From assembly GCA_947459455.1 (NCBI GenBank), contig CANHEC010000080.1:1-8055 (forward strand): a stretch of 8,055 nucleotides of DNA. The letters are read 5' to 3'. The notes below the pieces were generated by a model. It was not told the DNA's origin, did no database searches, and saw nothing but the letters and a program-made list of their open reading frames with translations. The stretch comes from Chitinophagaceae bacterium (GTDB taxonomy: Bacteria > Bacteroidota > Bacteroidia > Chitinophagales > Chitinophagaceae). This document shows, in pieces, positions 1 to 6,405 of the stretch. How positions within the stretch are numbered: the stretch's first letter is position 1; each line of letters begins with the position of its first letter. Both the position numbers and the translations under genes were made by a program.

Positions 1-1731
1 AGCCAGCCGCCCATGTACCCCGTGCAAAGCGGCTTTGGCGATGGCGGCGCCAAGTTTTTCATGGAGGGCAAACTGATGACATGGAGCAGTAACCGCGATG
101 GCCGCAAATCGGTAGCCTTTCAGGGAAGCCGTGAACTGGATGTGTATGGCATTTTCCTGGATCAGGAAGCCTACGACCGGTTTACAATGAGCAAAGACGA
201 CGCTGCGCTGGCCGAAGAAATGGACAAGAAAGACACGGCCAAACTGAAGCGGGATAGCGCCGCTAAAAAGAACTGGCAGCCCAACTTCGACAACCTGGAT
301 GCCCGCAAACTGCGGCTAACGGTGAACAGCGCTTCCATTTCGGACTACTACATCAGCAAAGACGGCAGCAAGCTGTACTACCTGGCCGCTTTTGAGCGGG
401 GCTACGACCTGTGGGTGACCGACCTGCGCACCCGCGACACCCGCCTGCTGGCCAAGTTGGGCGCCTCCGGCAGCGATATACAGGCCACCAAAGACGGCAA
501 GGCCATGTACGTATCAAACAACGGCAGCCTGCTGAAAGTAGACGAGACCGGCAAGGTGAGCCCGGTGCAGATAAATGGCGAAATGGTGCTGAACGAGGCC
601 GGCGAACGAGCCTACATACTGGACCACGCCTGGCGCCAGGTGCAGAAAAAGTTCTATGATCCCAAACTGCATGGCATCGACTGGCCTATGTACCTGCAGG
701 CTTATCGCCGCTTTTTGCCCCACATCAATAACAACTACGATTTTCAGGTACTGCTGAGTGAAATACTGGGCGAACTGAATGGCAGCCATACCGGCGGCCG
801 CTACAGCCCCCGCCCCAGCAATCCCGATGCCACGGCAGCACTGGGCATACTGACCGACGAAACCTACCGCGGCAAAGGCGTGAAAATAGACGAGGTGATA
901 GTGGGCGGCCCCCTGGCCAAAGCCAATGCCAACGTGAAAGCCGGCCACGTGCTGGAAGCCATTGATGGCGCCGAAATAACCGACGCCATCGACTGGGCCA
1001 TGCTGCTGAACCGCAAGGCCGGCAAAAACACCCTGCTGAGCCTGTACGACCCCGCTGCCAAAACACGCTACGAGCTGACTGTGAAGCCCATCAGCAGCGG
1101 CGAAGAGCAAAGCCTGATGTACAAGCGCTGGATAAAAACCATGGAAGACCAGACCGAAAAACTGAGCGGTGGCAAAGTGGGCTATGTGCACGTGCAGGGC
1201 ATGAACGATGGCTCATTTCGCGAAGCGCTGGACAAGGTGATGGGCAAAAACATGGACAAGCAGGCGCTGATAGTAGATACCCGGTTCAATGGTGGCGGCT
1301 GGCTGCACGAAGACCTGTCGAACTTTTTGGATGGCAAGCCCTACGCCACTTTTAGGCCCTACGGCCAGGTGAGCAAGGGCGGCGAACCCCGCGACAAATG
1401 GGCCAAACCCAGCGCCGTACTGATGAGCGAAAGCAACTACAGCGACGCCCACGCTTTTCCGTACGCCTACCGGGCCAAGGGCATTGGCAAGCTGATAGGC
1501 ATGCCCGTACCGGGTACCAGCACGGCGGTGTGGTGGGAAACCCAGATAGACCCCACGATGGTCTTCGGTATTCCCATGATCGCCTTTTTTGGCGTGAAGG
1601 AAAACCGCCCGCTGGAAAACCTGCAGCTGGAGCCAGATATCAAAGTACCCCTGAAGTATGAAGAGTTTTTGAAAGGCAAAGACGCCCAACTGGAGGCCGC
1701 TGTAAAGCACCTGCTGGAAGTGAGCAAGTAA
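1..1731 (+). CDS. Tricorn-like S41 family serine protease, 5' end outside window
   Basis: The frame is open from base 1, so the ATG at base 13 is internal and the N-terminal part of the gene is missing; 576 codons are visible (numbered here from base 1). Residues 1 to about 200 resemble the end of a PD40/tricorn beta-propeller (for example LMTWSSNRDG and the repeat around YYISKDGSKLYYLA). A helical C1-like region follows, then a PDZ domain at about 280-368, then the S41 catalytic core at about 392-555. The tricorn-type catalytic set is recognisable: Ser262-His263 in NGSHTGG, Ser481-Asp482 in NYSDAHAFP, and Glu539 in PLENLQLEPD. The enzyme should therefore be active. Family knowledge: Bacteroidota homologues are roughly 1,080 residues long, exported to the periplasm and degrade peptides; the substrate here is unknown. 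The gene ends just before a strong terminator, so it is the last gene of its transcript. The family call is firm; the biological role is open. Confidence 0.93.
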   Translation, partial: SQPPMYPVQSGFGDGGAKFFMEGKLMTWSSNRDGRKSVAFQGSRELDVYGIFLDQEAYDRFTMSKDDAALAEEMDKKDTAKLKRDSAAKKNWQPNFDNLDARKLRLTVNSASISDYYISKDGSKLYYLAAFERGYDLWVTDLRTRDTRLLAKLGASGSDIQATKDGKAMYVSNNGSLLKVDETGKVSPVQINGEMVLNEAGERAYILDHAWRQVQKKFYDPKLHGIDWPMYLQAYRRFLPHINNNYDFQVLLSEILGELNGSHTGGRYSPRPSNPDATAALGILTDETYRGKGVKIDEVIVGGPLAKANANVKAGHVLEAIDGAEITDAIDWAMLLNRKAGKNTLLSLYDPAAKTRYELTVKPISSGEEQSLMYKRWIKTMEDQTEKLSGGKVGYVHVQGMNDGSFREALDKVMGKNMDKQALIVDTRFNGGGWLHEDLSNFLDGKPYATFRPYGQVSKGGEPRDKWAKPSAVLMSESNYSDAHAFPYAYRAKGIGKLIGMPVPGTSTAVWWETQIDPTMVFGIPMIAFFGVKENRPLENLQLEPDIKVPLKYEEFLKGKDAQLEAAVKHLLEVSK

Positions 1732-1752
1732 AGCGACACCTGCCGCCCAATG

Positions 1753-1794
1753 ATGCAGCAACGCCGGTCGATGGACCGGCGTTGCTGCATTTTT
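1753..1794 (+). terminator. Rho-independent terminator after the S41 protease gene
   Basis: A perfect 17-bp stem (arms 1753-1769 and 1774-1790, GC-rich at the top) closes a four-base loop GATG and runs straight into five T residues (1790-1794). It begins 21 bases after the protease stop codon. The minus-strand copy of the hairpin is not followed by a T-run, so it should act mainly on the plus strand. The opposing gene ending at 1855 shows no T-tailed terminator of its own. Confidence 0.93.
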
Positions 1795-1854
1795 AGCTTG
1801 TAAAAGACTGTTTATCAGCCTTGTAAATAAGAGGACCAGCCCATCAACGGCCGG

Positions 1855-2291
1855 CTACTCGAGCTGAAAAGTAATGGCTTGAATGTGCCGATACCGCACC
1901 TTTCGCCCCCGATGCATGGCTGGGATCCAGCGGCCGCTTTCCCGTATAATACGCACCGCTTCCTCGCCAAGGCCATCGCCCGGATCGGTTAAAATCGTCG
2001 CGTCCGACACCCGGCCGAGGGTATCCAGCAAAAACTGCACCCTGACGACTCCCTGCGTTTGCCTGCGCTGTGCTTTTTTGGGGTAGCGCAGGTTGGCTTC
2101 CAGGAAGCGGCGCCAGCCTTCTGGTCCACCCGGATATTCAGCGGGTTGATCAACTATTTTGTAGATGCGTGACGCAGGATCGGATCAGCCGAAGGATTAT
2201 CGACACTGTCGGCAGGCGCCTGCTGTGCCAGCGCCATAGCTGGCATGCACAAAACCACACCCAGCGCTATTTTTGAAAGGAAAGAGGCCAT
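1855..2291 (-). pseudogene. Secreted TonB C-terminal-domain protein, split by a frameshift
   Basis: Reading from ATG 2291-2289 gives MASFLSKIALGVVLCMPAMA..., a classical signal peptide with a likely cleavage site after ALA (residue 22), then a short linker, and stops at TAG 2156-2154 after 45 codons. The TonB_C domain lies in another frame: IYKIVDQPAEYPGG, then WRRFLEANLRYP, then QGVVRVQFLLDTLGRV and GRWIPAMHRGRKV, ending with stop 1857-1855. Removing one copy of the GGATC duplication at 2177-2186 joins the frames exactly (SADP-ASRIYKIVDQP) into 143 residues. The repaired protein has a cleavable signal and no membrane anchor, so it would be a soluble periplasmic TonB-domain protein rather than a classical energy transducer. 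Arg codon use (several CGG, plus AGG and CGA) is looser than in mreB. The gene converges on the S41 gene and diverges from mreB. It could be a true pseudogene, a strain-specific or switchable mutation, or an assembly error. Confidence 0.85.
2177..2186. repeat. 5-bp tandem duplication causing the TonB-gene frameshift
   Basis: GGATC occurs twice head to tail (2177-2181 and 2182-2186). On the coding minus strand this is GATCC GATCC. With both copies, the signal-peptide frame runs to TAG 2156-2154, while the TonB frame has a TGA (2187-2185) just upstream. With one copy the two frames fuse without a stop. Confidence 0.9.
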
Positions 2292-2316
2292 AAGACGGAT
2301 TGTTAAATACCGCCTG

Positions 2317-2346
2317 CAAATAGCAATAAAACCGCTTTCTGCACAA
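2317..2346 (-). promoter_or_regulatory. Possible promoter of the TonB-domain gene (weak)
   Basis: On the minus strand TTG (2346-2344) is followed after 19 bp by GCTATTTG (2324-2317). This keeps the TTTG half of the Bacteroidota -7 box TAnnTTTG but not its TA. A start about 5-10 bases further on would leave a short leader before ATG 2291. The match is partial and the call rests on position as much as sequence. Confidence 0.25.
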
Positions 2347-2358
2347 GCTTCTGCACAA
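2337..2358. repeat. Two direct copies of TTCTGCACAA in the divergent promoter region
   Basis: TTCTGCACAA is present at 2337-2346 and again, identical, at 2349-2358, a period of 12 bp. The pair lies between the divergent TonB-domain gene and mreB and overlaps the possible minus-strand -33 element. It could be a tandem binding site for a regulator; no known operator is recognised. Confidence 0.55.
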
Positions 2359-2392
2359 TTATTGCCAACACAGCCAAAAGCAGGGCTGCTAC

Positions 2393-2424
2393 TTTGTTTT
2401 ATACCTCGCTTTCCTGCAATTTTG
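2393..2424 (+). promoter_or_regulatory. Likely Bacteroidota-type promoter of mreBCD
   Basis: TTTG at 2393-2396 is followed after 20 bp by CAATTTTG (2417-2424). The second element matches the Bacteroidota -7 box TAnnTTTG at five of six fixed positions, and the spacing fits the usual 19-21 bp. Transcription would begin near 2430, giving a leader of about 30 bases before the mreB ATG. No Shine-Dalgarno sequence is visible in that leader, as is common in this phylum. Confidence 0.5.
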
Positions 2425-2460
2425 CCCAATTCAAATTTTTCCTGATTCCGCAGCGACCAC

Positions 2461-3486
2461 ATGGGACTTTTCAACTTTTTTACGCAAGAAATTGCCATTG
2501 ACCTGGGTACCGCCAATACCCTGATTATACATAACGAGGAAGTAGTGGTAAATGAGCCCAGCATTGTGGCCCTGAACCGCAACAACCCCAAAGAGGTGCT
2601 GGCCGTGGGCAAAAAGGCCCTGCTGATGCACGAAAAAACCCATGAAAGCATCCGCACCGTGCGGCCGCTGAAAGATGGTGTAATTGCCGACTTCAACGCC
2701 GCCGAAATCATGATTCGGGAAATGATCAAGATGATCTACCCGAAAAAGCCGCTGTTTCCTCCCAGCTGGCGCATGATGATCTGCATTCCCAGCAGCATTA
2801 CCGAAGTAGAAAAGCGGGCCGTTCGCGACAGTGCCGAGCAGGCCGGCGCCAAAGAAGTATACCTGATTCACGAGCCCATGGCAGCCGCCCTGGGTATTGG
2901 CATTGATGTAGAGGAGCCCGTGGGTAATATGATCATCGACATTGGCGGTGGCACCACCGGCATTACGGTGATAGCCCTGGCTGGCATTGTATGCGATCAA
3001 AGCATCCGCATTGCCGGCGATGAGTTTACGGCCGACATCATGGAGGCGCTGCGCCGCTACCACAGCCTGCTGATAGGTGAGCGTACCGCCGAGCAAATCA
3101 AGATCCAGATTGGTGCCGCCATGAAGGACCTCGATAATCCGCCCGATGATATACCGGTAAATGGCCGCGACCTGGTGACCGGTATTCCCAAGCAGATCAT
3201 GGTGAGCTACACCGAAATAGCCGAGGCGCTGGACAAGAGCATCTTCAAAATAGAAGAAGCCATTTTGAAAGCCCTGGAAACCACCCCGCCTGAGCTGGCA
3301 GCTGATATTTACCGCCGTGGCCTGTACCTGACCGGCGGTGGCGCCCTGCTGCGTGGGCTGGACAAGCGCCTGAGCAACAAGATCAAACTGCCGGTGCATG
3401 TAGCCGACGACCCGCTGAAAAGCGTGGTACGCGGCACCGGCATTGCCTTGAAGAACTACGATAAGTACCCCTTCATGATGCGCTGA
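2461..3486 (+). CDS. mreB: Rod shape-determining protein MreB (bacterial actin)
   Basis: The 341-residue product is a full-length actin-fold ATPase that polymerises along the inner membrane and positions the lateral wall synthesis complex. The nucleotide pocket is intact: phosphate-1 loop AIDLGTANT (Asp14 to Thr20), phosphate-2 loop DIGGGTT (160-166) and adenosine motif LTGGGALL (Thr291-Ala295). Other family signatures include IPSSITEVEKRAVRDSAEQAG and the HEPMAAALGIGI stretch. The N-terminus MGLFNFFTQE is hydrophobic and could contact the membrane. The ATG at 2461 is chosen because it gives the standard MreB N-terminus directly before the first nucleotide-binding strand. It is the first gene of an mreB-mreC-mreD run, with a promoter-like motif 37 bases upstream. 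From memory, many Bacteroidota have purH directly upstream; here a divergent TonB-domain gene takes that place. Confidence 0.98.
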   Translation: MGLFNFFTQEIAIDLGTANTLIIHNEEVVVNEPSIVALNRNNPKEVLAVGKKALLMHEKTHESIRTVRPLKDGVIADFNAAEIMIREMIKMIYPKKPLFPPSWRMMICIPSSITEVEKRAVRDSAEQAGAKEVYLIHEPMAAALGIGIDVEEPVGNMIIDIGGGTTGITVIALAGIVCDQSIRIAGDEFTADIMEALRRYHSLLIGERTAEQIKIQIGAAMKDLDNPPDDIPVNGRDLVTGIPKQIMVSYTEIAEALDKSIFKIEEAILKALETTPPELAADIYRRGLYLTGGGALLRGLDKRLSNKIKLPVHVADDPLKSVVRGTGIALKNYDKYPFMMR

Positions 3487-3573
3487 TGCGCTGCAGCTGG
3501 CTAGCTGCCAGCCAGCCCTTAGCCTGCACCAAAATTTGCACACTGCTCCCCGCCCGGGAGCCCCTCAAGGGCC

Positions 3574-4428
3574 ATGCGAAACTTTTTCTTACTTCTTCGC
3601 CGCATCCAGGTTTTCCTGCTGTTTTTGGTACTGCAGCTGGTGAGCCTTGCGCTGCTGGTGCGCTACAACAAAACGCACCAGGCCCGCTACATGGAAACGG
3701 CCTATGAAGTAACCGGCCGCATCAACAAGCAGTACAACAATGCCGCCAGCTACCTGAGCCTGGGCGACAACAACCGCCGGCTGGCCGAAGAAAACAATCG
3801 CCTGCGCAACCTGCTGGCCGAAAACTTTATCAGCATCGACAGCAGCGCCACGCTGGTAAAGGATTCTTTGTTTTTCGATTCGAGCCGGGTGGTGCGCAAG
3901 TACCTGTGGCGCCATGCCCGGGTCATCAATAATTCGGTGAATTCGCAAACCAACTTCATTACGCTGGAGCGGGGCCGTGCCCAGGGCATTGCCCCCGAAA
4001 TGGCCGTGGTAAGTGCCGGCGGTATTGTGGGCGTGGTAACCGATGTGAGCGACAACATGGCCATTGTGATGAGCCTGCTGCACAAAAAGAATGCCACCAG
4101 CGTAATGCTGAAAAAGACAGGCACCAGCGGTATACTGGAGTGGGATGGCCGCAATGCCGGCTTGCTGCAGCTACGCGGTATTCCCAAAAGTACCGAGCTG
4201 AAAGTGGGCGACACTGTGCTTACCAGCAATATCAGCCTCAACTATCCGCCCGGCCTCATGGTAGGCACCATTGCCCGGGTAGAAAAAGAAACCGATGGCA
4301 ATAACTACCGCCTTCAGATAAAACCAGGTACCAATTTCTACAGCATCGACTACGTGGATGTGATTGAAAACCTGTTTTTGAAAGAGCAGCGGGAAATAGA
4401 ACAACGCATCAAAAAACAACAACAGTAG
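3574..4428 (+). CDS. mreC: Rod shape-determining protein MreC
   Basis: The 284-residue product is a bitopic membrane protein that links cytoplasmic MreB to periplasmic PBP2 and helps activate the transpeptidase. After a short arginine-containing cytoplasmic tail, one membrane helix spans about residues 11-29 (IQVFLLFLVLQLVSLALLV). A coiled-coil stretch at about 64-84 (DNNRRLAEENNRLRNLLAEN) follows, then the MreC beta-domain from about 110 to 275 (including ARVINNSVNSQTNFITLERG and GIVGVVTDVSDNMAIVMSLL). The ATG at 3574 gives MRNFFLLLRR, the usual start of Bacteroidota MreC. The 87-base gap after mreB contains a small GCTGGC/GCCAGC hairpin (3496-3512) but no T-run, so read-through from mreB is expected. 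The C-terminus ends in a charged, glutamine-rich tail. Confidence 0.97.
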   Translation: MRNFFLLLRRIQVFLLFLVLQLVSLALLVRYNKTHQARYMETAYEVTGRINKQYNNAASYLSLGDNNRRLAEENNRLRNLLAENFISIDSSATLVKDSLFFDSSRVVRKYLWRHARVINNSVNSQTNFITLERGRAQGIAPEMAVVSAGGIVGVVTDVSDNMAIVMSLLHKKNATSVMLKKTGTSGILEWDGRNAGLLQLRGIPKSTELKVGDTVLTSNISLNYPPGLMVGTIARVEKETDGNNYRLQIKPGTNFYSIDYVDVIENLFLKEQREIEQRIKKQQQ

Positions 4429-4440
4429 GCCAGCCCCTTC

Positions 4441-4968
4441 ATGAGCGACCCGATAAAATACTTGTTTCGTTTCCTGCTGTTTGTAGCGGTGCAGGCCCTG
4501 GTACTCGACCATGTGGAGCCCCTGCATCGTTTCCTGTCGCCCATTGTGTACTTCCAGTTTTTGCTGTGGATGCCCTTCAGCATTTCGCGGCAGTGGATGC
4601 TGGTGCTGGGCTTTCTGCTGGGTTTTGCCCTCGATCTGTTTTCGCACTCACCGGGCCTGCATGCCAGCGCCTGCCTGTGGGTAGCCTATATGCGGGCCCC
4701 ACTGGTATCGCTGCTGGTACCCAGCGACACCCGCGAACTGAAAACCGGTGCCCCCGGCATTTACAGCATGGGCCTGCCTTCTTACGCCCTGTTCATGTTC
4801 ATTCTTACCTTTTTTCACCACACCTGGCTGGTACTGCTCGAGTGGTTGAATGCTGGTGATTTTGTGTACTTCCTTGGCAAGGTATTTTTCAGCAGCCTGC
4901 TCAGCATGGTGCTCATGCTCATTGTAGAGTTGCTGTTCAGGCCCCTGCGCAAGCGCCGCATCGGCTAG
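4441..4968 (+). CDS. mreD: Rod shape-determining protein MreD
   Basis: The 175-residue product is a very hydrophobic inner-membrane protein, the third member of the MreBCD set, thought to bridge MreC and the rest of the elongasome. Hydrophobic segments lie at about residues 7-23, 33-47, 51-67, 74-93, 112-135 and 141-166, and the protein ends with a basic tail RPLRKRRIG on the presumed cytoplasmic side. It starts 12 bases after the mreC stop, which strongly suggests a shared transcript. MreD sequences are poorly conserved, so the assignment rests on topology, length, motifs such as GFLLGFALDLFSHSPGLHA, and position after mreC. No terminator is visible between its stop and the following regulator gene. 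Confidence 0.95.
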   Translation: MSDPIKYLFRFLLFVAVQALVLDHVEPLHRFLSPIVYFQFLLWMPFSISRQWMLVLGFLLGFALDLFSHSPGLHASACLWVAYMRAPLVSLLVPSDTRELKTGAPGIYSMGLPSYALFMFILTFFHHTWLVLLEWLNAGDFVYFLGKVFFSSLLSMVLMLIVELLFRPLRKRRIG

Positions 4969-4975
4969 GCCATCC

Positions 4976-4983
4976 TATCTTTA
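4976..4983 (+). promoter_or_regulatory. Possible -7 box before the Crp/Fnr-like gene (weak)
   Basis: TATCTTTA lies 19 bases before the ATG at 5003 and matches the Bacteroidota -7 box TAnnTTTG at all fixed positions but the last. There is no TTG or TTTG about 20 bp upstream, where the -33 element would be expected (that area is the GC-rich end of mreD). The regulator may therefore have its own promoter or depend on read-through from mreBCD. Confidence 0.3.
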
Positions 4984-5002
4984 GTTCACACGTTTTCATT
5001 GC

Positions 5003-5599
5003 ATGAAAAAGGCAAGTACTGCCGCACTGAACATGCTGCGAGAGCAGCTGCAGCGCCTGGGCCCCCTGCCCGATGCCGATTGGGAGCTGACCGCCCCGCT
5101 GTGGCAGCAGGTAGAGGTAGGCCGCAAAACGGTGCTCACCGCCGCCGGCGATACCGAACGCTACCTCTATTTTGTGGTCGAAGGCATTCAGCGCATTTAC
5201 TACCTCAAGCCCGATGGCCGCGAAGCCACCCTCATTTTTACTTACGCCCCCTCCTTTAGCGGGGTGTTTGATTCAATGCTGCTGCAGCAGCCCTCTCGGT
5301 TTAGCCTGGAAACGCTGACCCGCAGCGTACTGCTGCGCACCCACCACTTGCAGTGGCAGCAGCTGCTGCGCCAAAGCCCGGCTGTAGACCAACTGGCCCA
5401 GCAGGCCATCGTCCGCTCCATGAGCGGGCTGATGGAGCGCATGGCCGAACTGCAATGCTTTACCGCAGAAGAAAAATTCAGGACCCTGCTACAGCGGAGC
5501 CCGCATGTCATGCAGCTCATTCCGCACAAGTACCTGGCCAACTACCTGGGCCTCGATGCCAGTACTTTCAGCAAATTGCTCGGTAGCGTTCGGCTCTAG
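5003..5599 (+). CDS. Crp/Fnr-family transcriptional regulator
   Basis: The 198-residue product has a cyclic-nucleotide-binding-like beta-roll at about residues 35-115 (TERYLYFVVEGIQRIYYLKPD, then the YAPSFSGVFDSMLL loop). A dimer helix spans about 125-150 and a helix-turn-helix about 173-196 (IPHKYLANYLGLDASTFSKLLG). The canonical cAMP phosphate-binding signature of CAP is not evident, and there is only one cysteine (Cys152), so an Fnr-type iron-sulfur sensor is excluded; the ligand is unknown. The length is normal for the short Bacteroidota members of this family. It begins 34 bases after mreD in the same direction and is followed directly by an inverted repeat. Whether it regulates the wall genes, the neighbouring dinB gene or something else is not shown by the sequence. 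Confidence 0.93.
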   Translation: MKKASTAALNMLREQLQRLGPLPDADWELTAPLWQQVEVGRKTVLTAAGDTERYLYFVVEGIQRIYYLKPDGREATLIFTYAPSFSGVFDSMLLQQPSRFSLETLTRSVLLRTHHLQWQQLLRQSPAVDQLAQQAIVRSMSGLMERMAELQCFTAEEKFRTLLQRSPHVMQLIPHKYLANYLGLDASTFSKLLGSVRL

Positions 5600-5616
5600 C
5601 CCGGGAGTCAACCCGC

Positions 5617-5644
5617 CAAAATCTTGGCGCCGGCCAAGATTTTG
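5617..5644. terminator. 12-bp inverted repeat after the regulator gene: weak terminator or operator
   Basis: The arms CAAAATCTTGGC (5617-5628) and GCCAAGATTTTG (5633-5644) are perfectly complementary around a loop GCCG. The repeat begins 17 bases after the regulator's stop codon. Read as RNA it is a GC-capped hairpin whose 3' arm ends in four U, a shape seen in short and bidirectional intrinsic terminators, but no unpaired U-run follows. Read as DNA it is a dyad that could bind a dimeric regulator such as the Crp-like protein encoded next to it. Both readings are inference. Confidence 0.55.
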
Positions 5645-5693
5645 CAGCGTCAGTCGTTGGAAGTTTGCAGCGTCAATCGATCATTCATTTGCA
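5641..5693. repeat. Repeated TTTGCA boxes upstream of dinB
   Basis: TTTGCAGCGTCAGTCG (5641-5656) recurs as TTTGCAGCGTCAATCG (5664-5679), 15 of 16 bases identical, 23 bp apart. A third TTTGCA sits at 5688-5693, another 24 bp on and 12 bases before the dinB ATG. The first copy overlaps the right arm of the inverted repeat. The third box lies in TTCATTTG, five of six matches to the -7 box TAnnTTTG, with a TTTG 16 bp upstream, which is slightly short for a Bacteroidota promoter. The block may be a promoter with repeated regulator sites. Confidence 0.6.
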
Positions 5694-5705
5694 AAAAACC
5701 TACAC

Positions 5706-6287
5706 ATGCCCACACAACAAGCCATGCTGCAAACACTGACCGAAACCGTGCAGCAACAACTGACACAGGCCCAACAACAATGGCTGCACCTGCCACACAG
5801 CAGTTTGGCACAGCCTCCTGCCGCCGGCGGGTGGAGTGCCAATGAGTGCCTGCAACACCTGAACAGCTATAGCCGCTACTACCTGCCCCGCCTGCAGCAA
5901 GCTTTTGATAAAGCCAGCGCCACCGCAAGGCCCGTACAGCGCAGCTGGAAGCCCGGCTGGCTGGGCGGTTGGTTTACCCGCCTGATGCAGCCCGATGCCA
6001 ACGGACAGGCGACCAAAAAGATGAAGGCCCCTGCCGATCACCGGCCGGCCAGCGTGCTGCCCTCGCAGCAAGTGATGGAGGAATTCATTGCACACCAACA
6101 ACACCTGCTGCACCTGCTGGAGCAAGCCGCTTATCTGCCGCTGCAACAGTTGCGCATTCCCACTTCCATCAGCCAGCTGATAAAGCTGCAAGCCGGCGAT
6201 GTGCTCAGCTTTTTGGTAGCACACCAGCAGCGCCACGTAGCCCAGGCACAGCGGGCATTGGCGGGTACTGCGGTATTGGCCATGTGA
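5706..6287 (+). CDS. DinB-like four-helix metal-dependent protein
   Basis: The 193-residue product belongs to the DinB/YfiT-like (DinB_2) superfamily of four-helix-bundle proteins, many of which bind a divalent metal through three histidines. The signatures are visible: GGWSANECLQHL with His51 in the second helix, and FLVAHQQRHVAQAQR near the C-terminus with His173 and His177 as the probable remaining ligands. The family includes thiol-dependent S-transferases and proteins of unknown role, so no substrate can be assigned. The frame stays open back to 5505 inside the regulator gene, but the ATG at 5706 is preferred because it gives the normal family length and avoids the overlap. The protein is rich in Gln and His. 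A repeat-rich 106-base region precedes it, and mrdA follows after 118 bases, in which I see a T-run near 6330 but no convincing hairpin or promoter. Confidence 0.85.
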   Translation: MPTQQAMLQTLTETVQQQLTQAQQQWLHLPHSSLAQPPAAGGWSANECLQHLNSYSRYYLPRLQQAFDKASATARPVQRSWKPGWLGGWFTRLMQPDANGQATKKMKAPADHRPASVLPSQQVMEEFIAHQQHLLHLLEQAAYLPLQQLRIPTSISQLIKLQAGDVLSFLVAHQQRHVAQAQRALAGTAVLAM

Positions 6288-6388
6288 TGATGCAATACAA
6301 GCGGCAGCAGCCACCACAGCTTTGCAAAATTTTTTCAGCAGCGTGCAGGCCCGTGCAGTGTATTGGCTGCTAACTTCGTAGGCCATAC

Positions 6389-6395
6389 GGAGGAG
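6389..6395 (+). promoter_or_regulatory. Shine-Dalgarno-like GGAGGAG before mrdA
   Basis: GGAGGAG ends 10 bases before the ATG at 6406. None of the other genes here has such a purine-rich site, and Bacteroidota generally initiate without one. The spacing is a little long for strong pairing, so it may be incidental, but it supports the choice of start. Confidence 0.35.
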
Positions 6396-6405
6396 CATCC
6401 ATTCC

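Noticed and set aside
514..1761. Antisense open frames opposite the S41 protease
   Set aside because: The plus-strand frame carries all catalytic motifs of a tricorn-type protease; the antisense translations are low-complexity shadows.
2154..2187. Programmed -1 ribosomal frameshift in the TonB-domain gene
   Set aside because: The shift direction would fit, but the ACAAAATAG stretch is not a canonical slippery heptamer, no clear downstream pseudoknot is visible, and the GGATC duplication explains the break exactly.
2154..2729. Minus-strand frame starting inside mreB and running into the signal peptide
   Set aside because: The upstream part overlaps mreB and looks random; the internal ATG at 2291 begins a perfect signal peptide, so that start was used.
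2431..3543. Long open frame (370 codons) antisense to mreB
   Set aside because: It lies opposite a certain mreB gene, its translation is rich in His, Gly, Gln and Ala with no recognisable domain, and it arises from the third-position GC bias of the real gene.
3486..3707. Small open frame bridging mreB and mreC
   Set aside because: It overlaps the membrane-anchor coding region of mreC in another frame and has no recognisable features.
5505..5705. N-terminal extension of the DinB-like gene into the regulator gene
   Set aside because: The extension overlaps the helix-turn-helix coding region and the inverted repeat, and its translation lacks family features; ATG 5706 gives the expected length.
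6288..6405. Terminator or promoter between dinB and mrdA
   Set aside because: There is a TTTGCAAA palindrome with a T-run (6321-6335) and a TAACTTCG box (6371-6378), but the stem is too short and AT-rich for a terminator and no -33 element is correctly spaced.
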